From Leclercia sp. LSNIH1 (GTDB lineage: Bacteria; Pseudomonadota; Gammaproteobacteria; Enterobacterales; Enterobacteriaceae): 58,627 bases of DNA. Position numbers and translations under genes: made by a program. Below the pieces are notes generated by a model that worked only from the letters and a program-made list of their open reading frames with translations, had not been told where the DNA came from and made no database searches. Shown here piece by piece: positions 8,931 through 16,772 of this stretch. Positions within the stretch are counted from its first letter, which is position 1, and every line of letters starts with the position of its first letter. The stretch lies in assembly GCF_002902985.1 (NCBI RefSeq), contig NZ_CP026169.1:1-58627 (forward strand), given 5' to 3'.

Positions 8931-11915
8931 ATGCCACGGCGACAGATACTGAGTAGTGATGAAAAAGAACGCTTACTGGTTGTGCCGGATGATGACATCC
9001 TGCTAACCAGGATGTGTTTTTTAAGTGAGCAGGATCTGGTTCTCATCAACAAACACCGGAGACCCGCTAACCGCCTGGGCTTTGCCATTTTACTCTGTTA
9101 TCTGCGGGGACCGGGTTTTACTCCAGACAAAAACAGTCTCCCTCACGATGGCGTTATGTCCAGGGTGGCAGAGAGATTGAAACTTCAACCTGATTTATGG
9201 CGAGAGTACGCAGCGAGGGAGGAAACCCGTTGGGAGCATCTTGCCGAACTCTATCGCTACTTGCGATTAGCGCCTTTCAGCAGGTCACTGCAAAAAACAT
9301 GCATCCGCCATTTATATCCGCATGCCATGCGGACCGACAAAGGCCTGATTCTTGCTGAAGAGATGCTCGCCTGGTTGCACAACAACAACGTTATTTTCCC
9401 TTCCGTTGATGTGATGGAGCGAACCCTTGCTGAAGCCGCAACACTTGCCGACAGAGCCGTATTTTCTACACTGACGACGCAACTGGAACAACGACATAAA
9501 ACAGCACTGGATAATCTGCTTGCATCAGGTGATGAGCAACTTTCCCGTCTTGCCTGGATGCTTCAGCCCCCGGGTAAAATTAACGGTAAAAACGTGCTGC
9601 AACATATTGATCGGTTGAATGCCATTGAGGGGTTGGCACTGCCGGAAGGTATTACGCTTTCCGTTCACCAGAACCGACTGCTGAAACTGGCACGCGAAGG
9701 TCGGAAAATGAGTAGCAGGGACTTGGCAAAATTCTCAGGCACACGTCGTTATGCCATGCTGGTTTGTATTATCTCAGAAGCAAGGGCCACGCTTACCGAT
9801 GAAATCATCGAACTACACGAACGTATCCTGGGCAGCTTGTTCAGCAGGGCAAAGCGCACACAAGCCGAACGGCTTCAGAAAACAGGAAAACTCATCCAGA
9901 GTAAGTTAAGGCAATATCTTACTGTTGGCCAGGCGCTGCTAAACGCACGGGAGTCAGGAGAAGATCCCTGGGCGGCGATAGAAGACGTACTTCCCTGGCC
10001 GGAATTTATCACCAGTCTGGAGGAAACACAGTTTCTGGCTCGAAAGGATAATTTTGATCCACTTCATTTGCTCACCGAAAAATACAGCACGCTGCGTAAA
10101 TATGCGCCCCGTATGTTGTCTGCATTGCAGTTCAGTGCAGCTCCTTCAGCACTGCCACTCGGTAATGCGCTGGATACCGTCAGAGAAATGTACCGCAAAC
10201 AACTCCGCAAGGTTCCGTCAACAGCGCCAGTAAAGTTTATCCCTGAGAGCTGGAAAAAGTTGGTAATAACGCCATCGGGTATCGATCGCCGGTATTATGA
10301 ATTCTGTGTACTGAATGAGCTGAAAGGCGCATTGCGATCTGGTGATATCTGGGTTAGAGGATCACGACGCTACAGGAATTTTGACGATTACCTCATTCCT
10401 CCTGCTGATTTTGAAAAATCACTCAAAGAGAAACAGTTACAGCTTGCCATTCCGACAGACTGCCAGGAATACCTTCACTCCCGTATGACACTGCTGGCGT
10501 CGCGACTGGAAGAGGTCAATGCGATGGCGATTGCCGGTGATTTGCCTGATGTTGATATATCGGACAAAGGTGTGAAGGTCACGCCTCTTGATAACAACGT
10601 TCCTTCGACTGTATCACCGTTTGCCAACCTGGTTTACGGCATGCTGCCGCACCCAAAAATTACCGAGATATTAGATGAGGTGGACAGTTGGACGGGATTT
10701 ACCCGCCACTTTACTCACCTCAAAAATAATCACGTCAGACCAAAAGACAAAAAGCTGTTACTGACCACCATCCTGGCAGATGGTATCAACCTGGGACTGA
10801 CTAAAATGGCAGAATCCTGCCCAGGAACCACAAAAGCGTCGCTGGAAGGCATTCAGGCATGGTACATCAGGGATGAAACGTATGCAGCCGCGCTTGCCGA
10901 ACTGGTGAATGCACAAAAAAAGTGCCCACTGGCAGCATCATGGGGGGACGGTACAACGTCATCCTCCGACGGCCAGAATTTTCGAGTCGGAAGTCATGGC
11001 CGCTATGCCGGACAGGTGAATTTAAAGTACGGTCAGGAACCCGGCGTGCAGGTTTATACACATATATCAGACCAATACAGCCCATTTTATACCAAAGTGA
11101 TCAGCCGGGTCAGGGACTCTACCCATGTGCTGGATGGGTTGCTCTATCACGAAAGCGACCTGGAAATTACGGAGCATTACACCGATACAGCGGGTTTCAC
11201 TGAACATGTTTTTGCGCTAATGCATCTACTTGGGTTTGCATTTGCACCAAGGATCCGGGATCTCCATGACAAACGGCTATTCATTCATGGAAAGGCGGAA
11301 AAATATTCTGGGCTTCAGTCGATCATATCCACGACCAGTCTGAATCTCAAAGAAATTGAGACACACTGGAATGAGGTACTGCGCCTGGCGACCTCGATCA
11401 AGCAGGGCACGGTAACCGCCTCGCTGATGTTAAAAAAGTTGGCCAGCTACCCCAAACAAAACGGCCTGGCAAAAGCGTTACGGGAAATTGGCCGTATCGA
11501 GCGAACGTTGTTTATGCTGGACTGGTTTCGCGATCCGGCCCTGCGTCGTCGTGTGCAAGCCGGTTTAAATAAGGGTGAAGCCCGCAATGCGCTTGCGCGG
11601 GCCGTTTTTATGCACCGGTTGGGTGAAATAAGAGACAGGGGGCTGGAAAATCAAAGCTATCGCGCCAGTGGGCTGACGCTGTTGACTGCGGCGATCACGT
11701 TGTGGAACACGGTGTATATAGAAAGGGCCATCGAATCACTAAAACGAAAGGGGCTCCAGATTAATGAGCCGTTGGTTTCTCACCTGTCCCCTCTGGGCTG
11801 GGAGCATATCAACCTGAGCGGAGATTACATCTGGCGTAATAATCTTAAGCTGGGATCCGGTAAATATCGACCGTTACGCACAGTTGATGTCAGTCTGTAC
11901 AAAAAACAGGCTTAG
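8931..11915 (+). CDS. tnpA: TnpA transposase, Tn5403 type (Tn3 family)
   Basis: A 994-residue DDE transposase, full length for the Tn3 family. The N-terminus PRRQILSSDEKERLL is the DNA-binding region. The C-terminal half holds the catalytic core, with the acidic triad region including WGDGTTSSSDGQNF, ITEHYTDTAGFTEHVFALMHLLG and RIERTLFMLDW. The stop codon lies inside the right inverted repeat, as is usual in this family. It is only distantly related to the Tn2 TnpA at 1879-3990, so the two would not be expected to act on each other's ends. Confidence 0.93.
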   Translation: MPRRQILSSDEKERLLVVPDDDILLTRMCFLSEQDLVLINKHRRPANRLGFAILLCYLRGPGFTPDKNSLPHDGVMSRVAERLKLQPDLWREYAAREETRWEHLAELYRYLRLAPFSRSLQKTCIRHLYPHAMRTDKGLILAEEMLAWLHNNNVIFPSVDVMERTLAEAATLADRAVFSTLTTQLEQRHKTALDNLLASGDEQLSRLAWMLQPPGKINGKNVLQHIDRLNAIEGLALPEGITLSVHQNRLLKLAREGRKMSSRDLAKFSGTRRYAMLVCIISEARATLTDEIIELHERILGSLFSRAKRTQAERLQKTGKLIQSKLRQYLTVGQALLNARESGEDPWAAIEDVLPWPEFITSLEETQFLARKDNFDPLHLLTEKYSTLRKYAPRMLSALQFSAAPSALPLGNALDTVREMYRKQLRKVPSTAPVKFIPESWKKLVITPSGIDRRYYEFCVLNELKGALRSGDIWVRGSRRYRNFDDYLIPPADFEKSLKEKQLQLAIPTDCQEYLHSRMTLLASRLEEVNAMAIAGDLPDVDISDKGVKVTPLDNNVPSTVSPFANLVYGMLPHPKITEILDEVDSWTGFTRHFTHLKNNHVRPKDKKLLLTTILADGINLGLTKMAESCPGTTKASLEGIQAWYIRDETYAAALAELVNAQKKCPLAASWGDGTTSSSDGQNFRVGSHGRYAGQVNLKYGQEPGVQVYTHISDQYSPFYTKVISRVRDSTHVLDGLLYHESDLEITEHYTDTAGFTEHVFALMHLLGFAFAPRIRDLHDKRLFIHGKAEKYSGLQSIISTTSLNLKEIETHWNEVLRLATSIKQGTVTASLMLKKLASYPKQNGLAKALREIGRIERTLFMLDWFRDPALRRRVQAGLNKGEARNALARAVFMHRLGEIRDRGLENQSYRASGLTLLTAAITLWNTVYIERAIESLKRKGLQINEPLVSHLSPLGWEHINLSGDYIWRNNLKLGSGKYRPLRTVDVSLYKKQA

Positions 11916-12096
11916 CGTAGGATATTTTCCGTTTTCCAAGCGGACCCCTACTCCAGTTCCAGGTCCGCAATAGTTCGTCCAGGTCGGGTGGCGTACGCCG
12001 GAAACGCCGATTTTTCCGCAACCGTTTCTGCGTTGTCGGCAAGGTGGTCTCAGAGAGCGCTCAAGAAGCGGTTTTTCTCGTATGTTTAGCTACGGT

Positions 12097-13647
12097 GGCC
12101 TAGGAGCCTGCGCGGCAGAAGCCAAATCGGCGGAAGATCGAGGACGATACGGGGATGGCTGCCAGTTACCTTCCTTACCGACCCGACCAATCCTATCTGC
12201 TGCCCCCTTCTCTGGGAGAGTGGCTACCTGAAGGGCATCTTGCCTACTTCATCAGCGAGACTGTCGATACGCTGGACTTGAGCGCATTCCACGCCCGGTA
12301 TGCCGGCGGTGGTCCGGGCAATCAGCCGTTTCATCCGGCGATGATGGTCAAAGTGCTGATCTATGGTTACGCGAGCGGCGTCTTCTCTTCGCGCAAACTA
12401 GCCAGGAAGCTGTACGAGGATGTCGCGTTGCGTGTGCTGGCCGCTGGAAACTTCCCGGCCCACCGCACGCTGAGTGACTTCCGTGCCCTACACCTGACCG
12501 AGCTTGAGAATTTGTTCGTTCAGGTGGTGCAACTGGCGCGCGAATGTGGGCTGGTGAAGCTTGGCACGATCGCGGTCGACGGCACCAAGGTAAAAGCCAA
12601 CGCCAGCCGCCACAAGGCGATGAGCTATAAGCGCATGAAGCCGGCCGAGGACGAATTGCATTGCGAGATCAAGGCGCTGCTTGATCGCGCCAAGGCTACC
12701 GACGACCAGGAGCGTAACGAGCCGGAGCTGGACATTCCTGCCGAGATTTCTCGCCGCGAGAAGCGCCTGGAGGCGATCCAGGCGGCAAAGGCGCGCCTGG
12801 AAGCGCGCCAGCGTGAAGCGGACCAGGCCCGGGGGCGCAGCGAAGACGATGGCCGCCGGCCTCGCCATCCGGATGGCTCGGACAAGGGCGGTGGCTCGTA
12901 CAAACGCGAGTTTGGTGTGCCGGATGACCGTGATCAGGAAAGCTTCACCGATCCGGACAGCCGGATCATGAAACACGCCGGTGGTGGCTCCGAGCAGAGC
13001 TACAACGGGTACACAGCGGTCGATGCCGAGCACCAGATCATCGTGGCGGCGGAGTTGACCAACTGCGCCGCGGACAGTCAGGCGCTGCTGGGCATGCTGG
13101 CAGCAGTTCAGGCCAACACCGGAGAAATGCCGGCCCAGACGCTGGCGGATGCGGGATTCCGTAGTGAGGCTGTTCTGGCAAAGGTCGCCGATCACCACGG
13201 CGATGTCATCGTTGCCCTCGGCCGCGAGGGACGTGAAGATGCCAAGGTCAATGCCAAGACCCATCCGCATACGGCGGCGATTGCGGCGAAATTGAAAACG
13301 GAGCAAGGCGATGCAGCTTACCGCCGGCGCAAGTCGATCGTGGAGGCTCCGAATGGTTGGATCAAGGCGGTGATGGGATTGCGTCAGTTCAGCATGAGGG
13401 GCCTGGACAAGGTGCAAGCCGAGTGGAAGCTCGTCTGCATGGCGCTAAATCTGAGGCGAATGGCGTATCTGTGAGGGCGAAGGTTAAATGGGGCGGCTCA
13501 AATGCACCCCAGTCGTCATAACACGCCGCGCGCCGCAAGATTGGTATCCTTGGCGCCGACGCCTTGCCAATTGCAGAGAGCGCCGCCGCCATCGTCAGTG
13601 CTCTACAGAAAACCGGTCACACGGCTCTGCCGCGCAGACTCCTAGCC
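12097..13647 (+). mobile_element. ISKpn6 (IS1182 family)
   Basis: Inverted repeats of the type GGCTAGGAG-CTGCGCGGCAG are found near 12097-12116 and 13627-13647 and enclose one transposase gene. The exact outer base at each end is uncertain by a few bp. It lies downstream of blaKPC and points toward it, as in Tn4401. Confidence 0.85.
12155..13474 (+). CDS. tnpA: ISKpn6 transposase
   Basis: A 439-residue IS1182-family DDE transposase. The N-terminal part reads LPYRPDQSYLLPPSLGEWLP and HPAMMVKVLIYGYASGVFSSRKLA. The first catalytic aspartate is in GTIAVDGTKVKANAS. A charged coiled-coil insertion lies around 170-230. The second aspartate is in LADAGFRSE, and the last acidic residue is in RKSIVEAPNGWIKAVMGLRQF. 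Full length. Confidence 0.92.
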   Translation: MAASYLPYRPDQSYLLPPSLGEWLPEGHLAYFISETVDTLDLSAFHARYAGGGPGNQPFHPAMMVKVLIYGYASGVFSSRKLARKLYEDVALRVLAAGNFPAHRTLSDFRALHLTELENLFVQVVQLARECGLVKLGTIAVDGTKVKANASRHKAMSYKRMKPAEDELHCEIKALLDRAKATDDQERNEPELDIPAEISRREKRLEAIQAAKARLEARQREADQARGRSEDDGRRPRHPDGSDKGGGSYKREFGVPDDRDQESFTDPDSRIMKHAGGGSEQSYNGYTAVDAEHQIIVAAELTNCAADSQALLGMLAAVQANTGEMPAQTLADAGFRSEAVLAKVADHHGDVIVALGREGREDAKVNAKTHPHTAAIAAKLKTEQGDAAYRRRKSIVEAPNGWIKAVMGLRQFSMRGLDKVQAEWKLVCMALNLRRMAYL

Positions 13648-13723
13648 TAAATGTGACAGTGGTTGGTAATCCATGCCGCCCGCAAGGGCGGCGGTGGTGG
13701 GCCAATAGATGATTTTCAGAGCC

Positions 13724-14605
13724 TTACTGCCCGTTGACGCCCAATCCCTCGAGCGCGAGTCTAGCCGCAGCGGCGATGACGGCCTCGCTGTGCTTGTCAT
13801 CCTTGTTAGGCGCCCGGGTGTAGACGGCCAACACAATAGGTGCGCGCCCAGTGGGCCAGACGACGGCATAGTCATTTGCCGTGCCATACACTCCGCAGGT
13901 TCCGGTTTTGTCTCCGACTGCCCAGTCTGCCGGCACCGCCGCGCGGATGCGGTGGTTGCCGGTCGTGTTTCCCTTTAGCCAATCAACAAACTGCTGCCGC
14001 TGCGGCGCAGCCAGTGCAGAGCCCAGTGTCAGTTTTTGTAAGCTTTCCGTCACGGCGCGCGGCGATGAGGTATCGCGCGCATCGCCTGGGATGGCGGAGT
14101 TCAGCTCCAGCTCCCAGCGGTCCAGACGGAACGTGGTATCGCCGATAGAGCGCATGAAGGCCGTCAGCCCGGCCGGGCCGCCCAACTCCTTCAGCAACAA
14201 ATTGGCGGCGGCGTTATCACTGTATTGCACGGCGGCCGCGGACAGCTCCGCCACCGTCATGCCTGTTGTCAGATATTTTTCCGAGATGGGTGACCACGGA
14301 ACCAGCGCATTTTTGCCGTAACGGATGGGTGTGTCCAGCAAGCCGGCCTGCTGCTGGCTGCGAGCCAGCACAGCGGCAGCAAGAAAGCCCTTGAATGAGC
14401 TGCACAGTGGGAAGCGCTCCTCAGCGCGGTAACTTACAGTTGCGCCTGAGCCGGTATCCATCGCGTACACACCGATGGAGCCGCCAAAGTCCTGTTCGAG
14501 TTTAGCGAATGGTTCCGCGACGAGGTTGGTCAGCGCGGTGGCAGAAAAGCCAGCCAGCGGCCATGAGAGACAAGACAGCAGAACTAGACGGCGATACAGT
14601 GACAT
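13724..14605 (-). CDS. blaKPC: KPC class A carbapenemase, sequence consistent with KPC-2
   Basis: A 293-residue class A serine beta-lactamase with a signal peptide ([21 protein letters not shown]) for the periplasm. The active-site motifs are complete: SSFK (catalytic Ser with Lys), SDN, the omega-loop Glu in [16 protein letters not shown], and KTG in GDKTGTCG. Cysteines at C69 and C238 can form the KPC disulfide. His at the KPC-2/KPC-3 position (KDDKHSEAV) points to KPC-2, as KPC-3 has Tyr there; the omega loop looks wild type. I chose ATG 14605; a TTG one codon upstream is not needed. The protein hydrolyses penicillins, cephalosporins and carbapenems. Expression should come from the preserved upstream region with its P2-type promoter. 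Confidence 0.97.
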
Positions 14606-14923
14606 CAACGATATTCCTTGTTTGAAGGTGGAGCTAGGTGTAGCGGCCGGATGTAATCAGGCCGCTACAGCTGGGATTATCACCGAGCGGCAAGCCGCTC
14701 CCTCTCCAGAGGCTGTAACGGCTGTAACTGCCCCGGATGGGCACACATCGGGTTGGTAAGTCCCTGGCACCACAACGTCCAGCGCTATTGAAAAACGAAT
14801 CAGGTCGGCGTTCATGGGTCGGCCACCTCGCCTGACCTCGGCATCCACGTTACGGACGGCCTCAGGAAGTCCTGGCCAAGCCCCGACTATTGGGGCGCGA
14901 AGATAGCACCGAGGGTACGCCGG
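14606..14923. promoter_or_regulatory. blaKPC upstream region of Tn4401
   Basis: 318 bp lie between the blaKPC start and the ISKpn7 end. No gene is visible. It holds the isoform-defining segment of Tn4401, where some isoforms carry deletions. I see no obvious gap but cannot align it to references, so I do not assign an isoform. Confidence 0.6.
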
Positions 14924-14929
14924 TGTCAA
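14901..14929 (-). promoter_or_regulatory. P2-type promoter of blaKPC reaching into the ISKpn7 end
   Basis: On minus: TTGACA (14929-14924), a 17-bp spacer, then CTATCT (14906-14901), with blaKPC about 295 bp downstream. The -35 is supplied by the terminal bases of ISKpn7 (TGTTGACA). It is a good sigma-70 promoter and corresponds in position to the P2 promoter described for Tn4401. IS26 inserted 148 bp further upstream and left it intact. Confidence 0.75.
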
Positions 14930-15077
14930 CACCAACTGAAAACTGACCCACTTTACCCCTGAATCACCAAAGTAATACTGACCCACCTGGATCATTCGGG
15001 TTTGGAATTTTTCCTGACCACTCCCGCCTTCCTCTTGTCCTTCAAGCGGTAGCTTTCGCCGCTCAGGGTCAGGATAT
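14924..15077 (-). mobile_element. ISKpn7 remnant (IS21 family)
   Basis: 154 bp remain, with the IS21-type terminal sequence TGTCAACACCAACTGAAAAC and an internal repeat of the ACTGACCCAC type. It includes the istB 3' end. Cut at 15077 by IS26. Confidence 0.8.
14992..15077 (-). pseudogene. istB: istB, last codons only
   Basis: In frame on minus it reads ILTLSGESYRLKDKRKAGVV and a few more residues to TGA. This is the basic C-terminus of an IS21-family IstB ATPase helper. All the rest was removed by IS26. Confidence 0.75.
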
Positions 15078-15897
15078 GGCACTGTTGCAAAGTTAGCGAT
15101 GAGGCAGCCTTTTGTCTTATTCAAAGGCCTTACATTTCAAAAACTCTGCTTACCAGGCGCATTTCGCCCAGGGGATCACCATAATAAAATGCTGAGGCCT
15201 GGCCTTTGCGTAGTGCACGCATCACCTCAATACCTTTGATGGTGGCGTAAGCCGTCTTCATGGATTTAAATCCCAGCGTGGCGCCGATTATCCGTTTCAG
15301 TTTGCCATGATCGCATTCAATCACGTTGTTCCGGTACTTAATCTGTCGGTGTTCAACGTCAGACGGGCACCGGCCTTCGCGTTTGAGCAGAGCAAGCGCG
15401 CGACCATAGGCGGGCGCTTTATCCGTGTTGATGAATCGCGGGATCTGCCACTTCTTCACGTTGTTGAGGATTTTACCCAGAAACCGGTATGCAGCTTTGC
15501 TGTTACGACGGGAGGAGAGATAAAAATCGACAGTGCGGCCCCGGCTGTCGACGGCCCGGTACAGATACGCCCAGCGGCCATTGACCTTCACGTAGGTTTC
15601 ATCCATGTGCCACGGGCAAAGATCGGAAGGGTTACGCCAGTACCAGCGCAGCCGTTTTTCCATTTCAGGCGCATAACGCTGAACCCAGCGGTAAATCGTG
15701 GAGTGATCGACATTCACTCCGCGTTCAGCCAGCATCTCCTGCAGCTCACGGTAACTGATGCCGTATTTGCAGTACCAGCGTACGGCCCACAGAATGATGT
15801 CACGCTGAAAATGCCGGCCTTTGAATGGGTTCATGTGCAGCTCCATCAGCAAAAGGGGATGATAAGTTTATCACCACCGACTATTTGCAACAGTGCC
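15078..15897 (-). mobile_element. IS26, intact copy
   Basis: It is exactly 820 bp, from GGCACTGTTGCAAA at 15078 to its inverse TTTGCAACAGTGCC ending 15897. The 8-bp flanks differ (one side in ISKpn7, the other in the outer tnpA), so no target duplication remains. It came by deletion or replicative IS26 activity. It is inverted relative to the truncated copy at 1236. Confidence 0.96.
15130..15834 (-). CDS. tnpA: IS26 transposase
   Basis: A 234-residue IS6-family DDE transposase from ATG 15834. A helix-turn-helix N-terminus (ISYRELQEMLAERGVNVDHSTIYRWVQ) precedes the catalytic residues D in HMDETYVKV, D in INTDKAPAYG and E in NVIECDHGKLKR. It acts by copy-in cointegration and by conservative joining next to an existing IS26. 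Complete. Confidence 0.96.
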   Translation of the reverse strand: MNPFKGRHFQRDIILWAVRWYCKYGISYRELQEMLAERGVNVDHSTIYRWVQRYAPEMEKRLRWYWRNPSDLCPWHMDETYVKVNGRWAYLYRAVDSRGRTVDFYLSSRRNSKAAYRFLGKILNNVKKWQIPRFINTDKAPAYGRALALLKREGRCPSDVEHRQIKYRNNVIECDHGKLKRIIGATLGFKSMKTAYATIKGIEVMRALRKGQASAFYYGDPLGEMRLVSRVFEM

Positions 15898-16397
15898 CAG
15901 TCCACGCCTCAGAACTTGTGGGCTCGCTTTTAAAAAGTTCCCGTCCGTCAGGGCTGGCGCAGGCGATTATGGAGGTGGGACGGGTCAACAAGACGCTGTA
16001 CCTCCTCAACTACATTGATGATGAAGAATATCGTCGCAGGATACTGACTCAGCTTAACCGGGGAGAAGGCCGTCACGCCGTGGCAAGGGCGATCTGTTAC
16101 GGCCAACGTGGTGAGATTAGAAAACGTTACCGTGAGGGGCAGGAGGATCAACTGGGTGCGCTGGGGCTTGTCACTAACGCAGTTGTATTGTGGAACACGC
16201 TTTATATGCAGGAAGCGCTATCACATTTGCGCAGCGCTGGTGAGATCCCGGAAGACGAGCATATCTCACGCCTGTCGCCACTGATGTACGGTCATATCAA
16301 CATGCTGGGACATTATACGTTCACGCTGCCGGAAAATATTCTGAAGGGAGAGTTGAGGCCATTAAATTTCAATTCAAACAATGAATTATTGCCTTAA
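15898..16397 (+). pseudogene. TnpA C-terminal fragment of the outer Tn3-family transposon
   Basis: About 165 codons are open from the IS26 edge to TAA inside the terminal repeat: HASELVGSLLKSSRPSGLAQ and onward, ending FNSNNELLP. The fragment resembles the last part of the Tn2 TnpA residue by residue (LLNYIDDEEYRRRILTQLNR against LLNYIDDEDYRRRILTQLNR) but is a distinct, diverged protein. The N-terminal about 830 residues are lost to IS26. Confidence 0.92.
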
Positions 16398-16430
16398 CGT
16401 GGTTTTTTACACGATTGAACCTCGAACCCC
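16393..16430 (-). repeat. Right 38-bp terminal inverted repeat of the outer transposon
   Basis: It begins GGGGTTCGAGGTTCAATCGT on minus at 16430 and overlaps the tnpA stop. TATAT at 16431-16435 repeats the duplication at 786-790. Confidence 0.9.
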
Positions 16431-16772
16431 TATATCGGCTAAAGCACTCCGGTAGCTTGATTCACCCCACGGCCACGGCAGGATCTTGGCCGTCGCAAGC
16501 GCCAGGGGAAAATCTTCAGCTGCAAGCCTGAGTGATTTCATGTGCGTGTAATCCATCGCCCAGATGATTTTTGTGAAGAAGAACTCGCGCTCGTTCATGT
16601 CCGGGCGCGCGTCCTGGCCCTCCGTGCCAACGGCCAGCAAGTAATCGGCCTGAATTGGCAGTATCAGCGCGCGTAGTAAGTCATGGATCGCCGGTTGCGG
16701 CAGTCTGCGCGCCAGATTAATTACCCGGTCGAACTTCAGTTTATCCTGCTTGCGCTTGTCGGTCTGCTCCAT
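16431..16772 (-). pseudogene. fipA: fipA, 5' part, cut by the transposon nest
   Basis: The first 114 codons of the interrupted gene are present, starting MEQTDKRKQDKLKFDRVINL at 16772. The start overlaps the traI stop, so fipA was the last gene of traK-traJ-traI-fipA. Beyond 16431 the frame reads only a few foreign codons of the transposon end before stopping. Loss of the C-terminal 94 residues should abolish function. If the protein is FipA, the plasmid no longer inhibits IncP transfer. Confidence 0.75.

Larger units (their letters stand above)
4144..11948 (+). mobile_element. Complete Tn5403-like Tn3-family transposon carrying sulP-uspA-glycosyltransferase cargo
   Basis: Two identical 38-bp inverted repeats, 4144-4181 and 11911-11948, bound a 7805-bp element. 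The 5-bp duplication TACTC lies outside each (4139-4143 and 11949-11953). tnpR and tnpA, both on plus, fill the right 3.7 kb. The left 4 kb is cargo on minus: glycosyltransferase, uspA and sulP. The Tn5403 of the literature is a cryptic element of about 3.7 kb without such cargo, so this is either a larger relative or a derivative. Ends, duplication, resolvase and transposase all look intact, so it should be able to move. Confidence 0.9.
11949..15077 (-). mobile_element. Main Tn4401 remnant: tail, ISKpn6, blaKPC, ISKpn7 end
   Basis: Read on minus, the order is ISKpn7 end, blaKPC, ISKpn6 and about 145 bp of transposon tail, which then continues at 4143-3991. This is the Tn4401 order. tnpR, tnpA, istA and most of istB are missing because IS26 cuts in at 15077/15078. 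The presence of ISKpn7 rather than ISKpn27 upstream of blaKPC argues for a Tn4401 origin and against the NTE-KPC types. Confidence 0.85.
791..16430. mobile_element. Outer Tn3-family transposon nest inserted in fipA
   Basis: Imperfect 38-bp inverted repeats lie at 791-828 and 16393-16430. Both begin GGGGT and end in AAAACCACGTTAAG read inward. The 5-bp direct repeat TATAT lies outside each end (786-790 and 16431-16435), as expected for Tn3-family transposition. Of the original element only the left end with a truncated ArsR-type gene and the last about 165 codons of tnpA remain. The middle was replaced by IS26, Tn2, Tn4401 and Tn5403 material. The resident tnpA is broken, so movement would need a related transposase supplied in trans. 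I cannot name the element. Confidence 0.88.

Noticed and set aside
12488..13417. Minus-strand 309-codon frame opposite the ISKpn6 transposase
   Set aside because: GC-driven shadow; the plus frame has clear DDE transposase motifs.
14657..15124. 155-codon minus frame upstream of blaKPC
   Set aside because: It crosses the ISKpn7 end and the blaKPC leader out of the istB frame and has no recognisable product.
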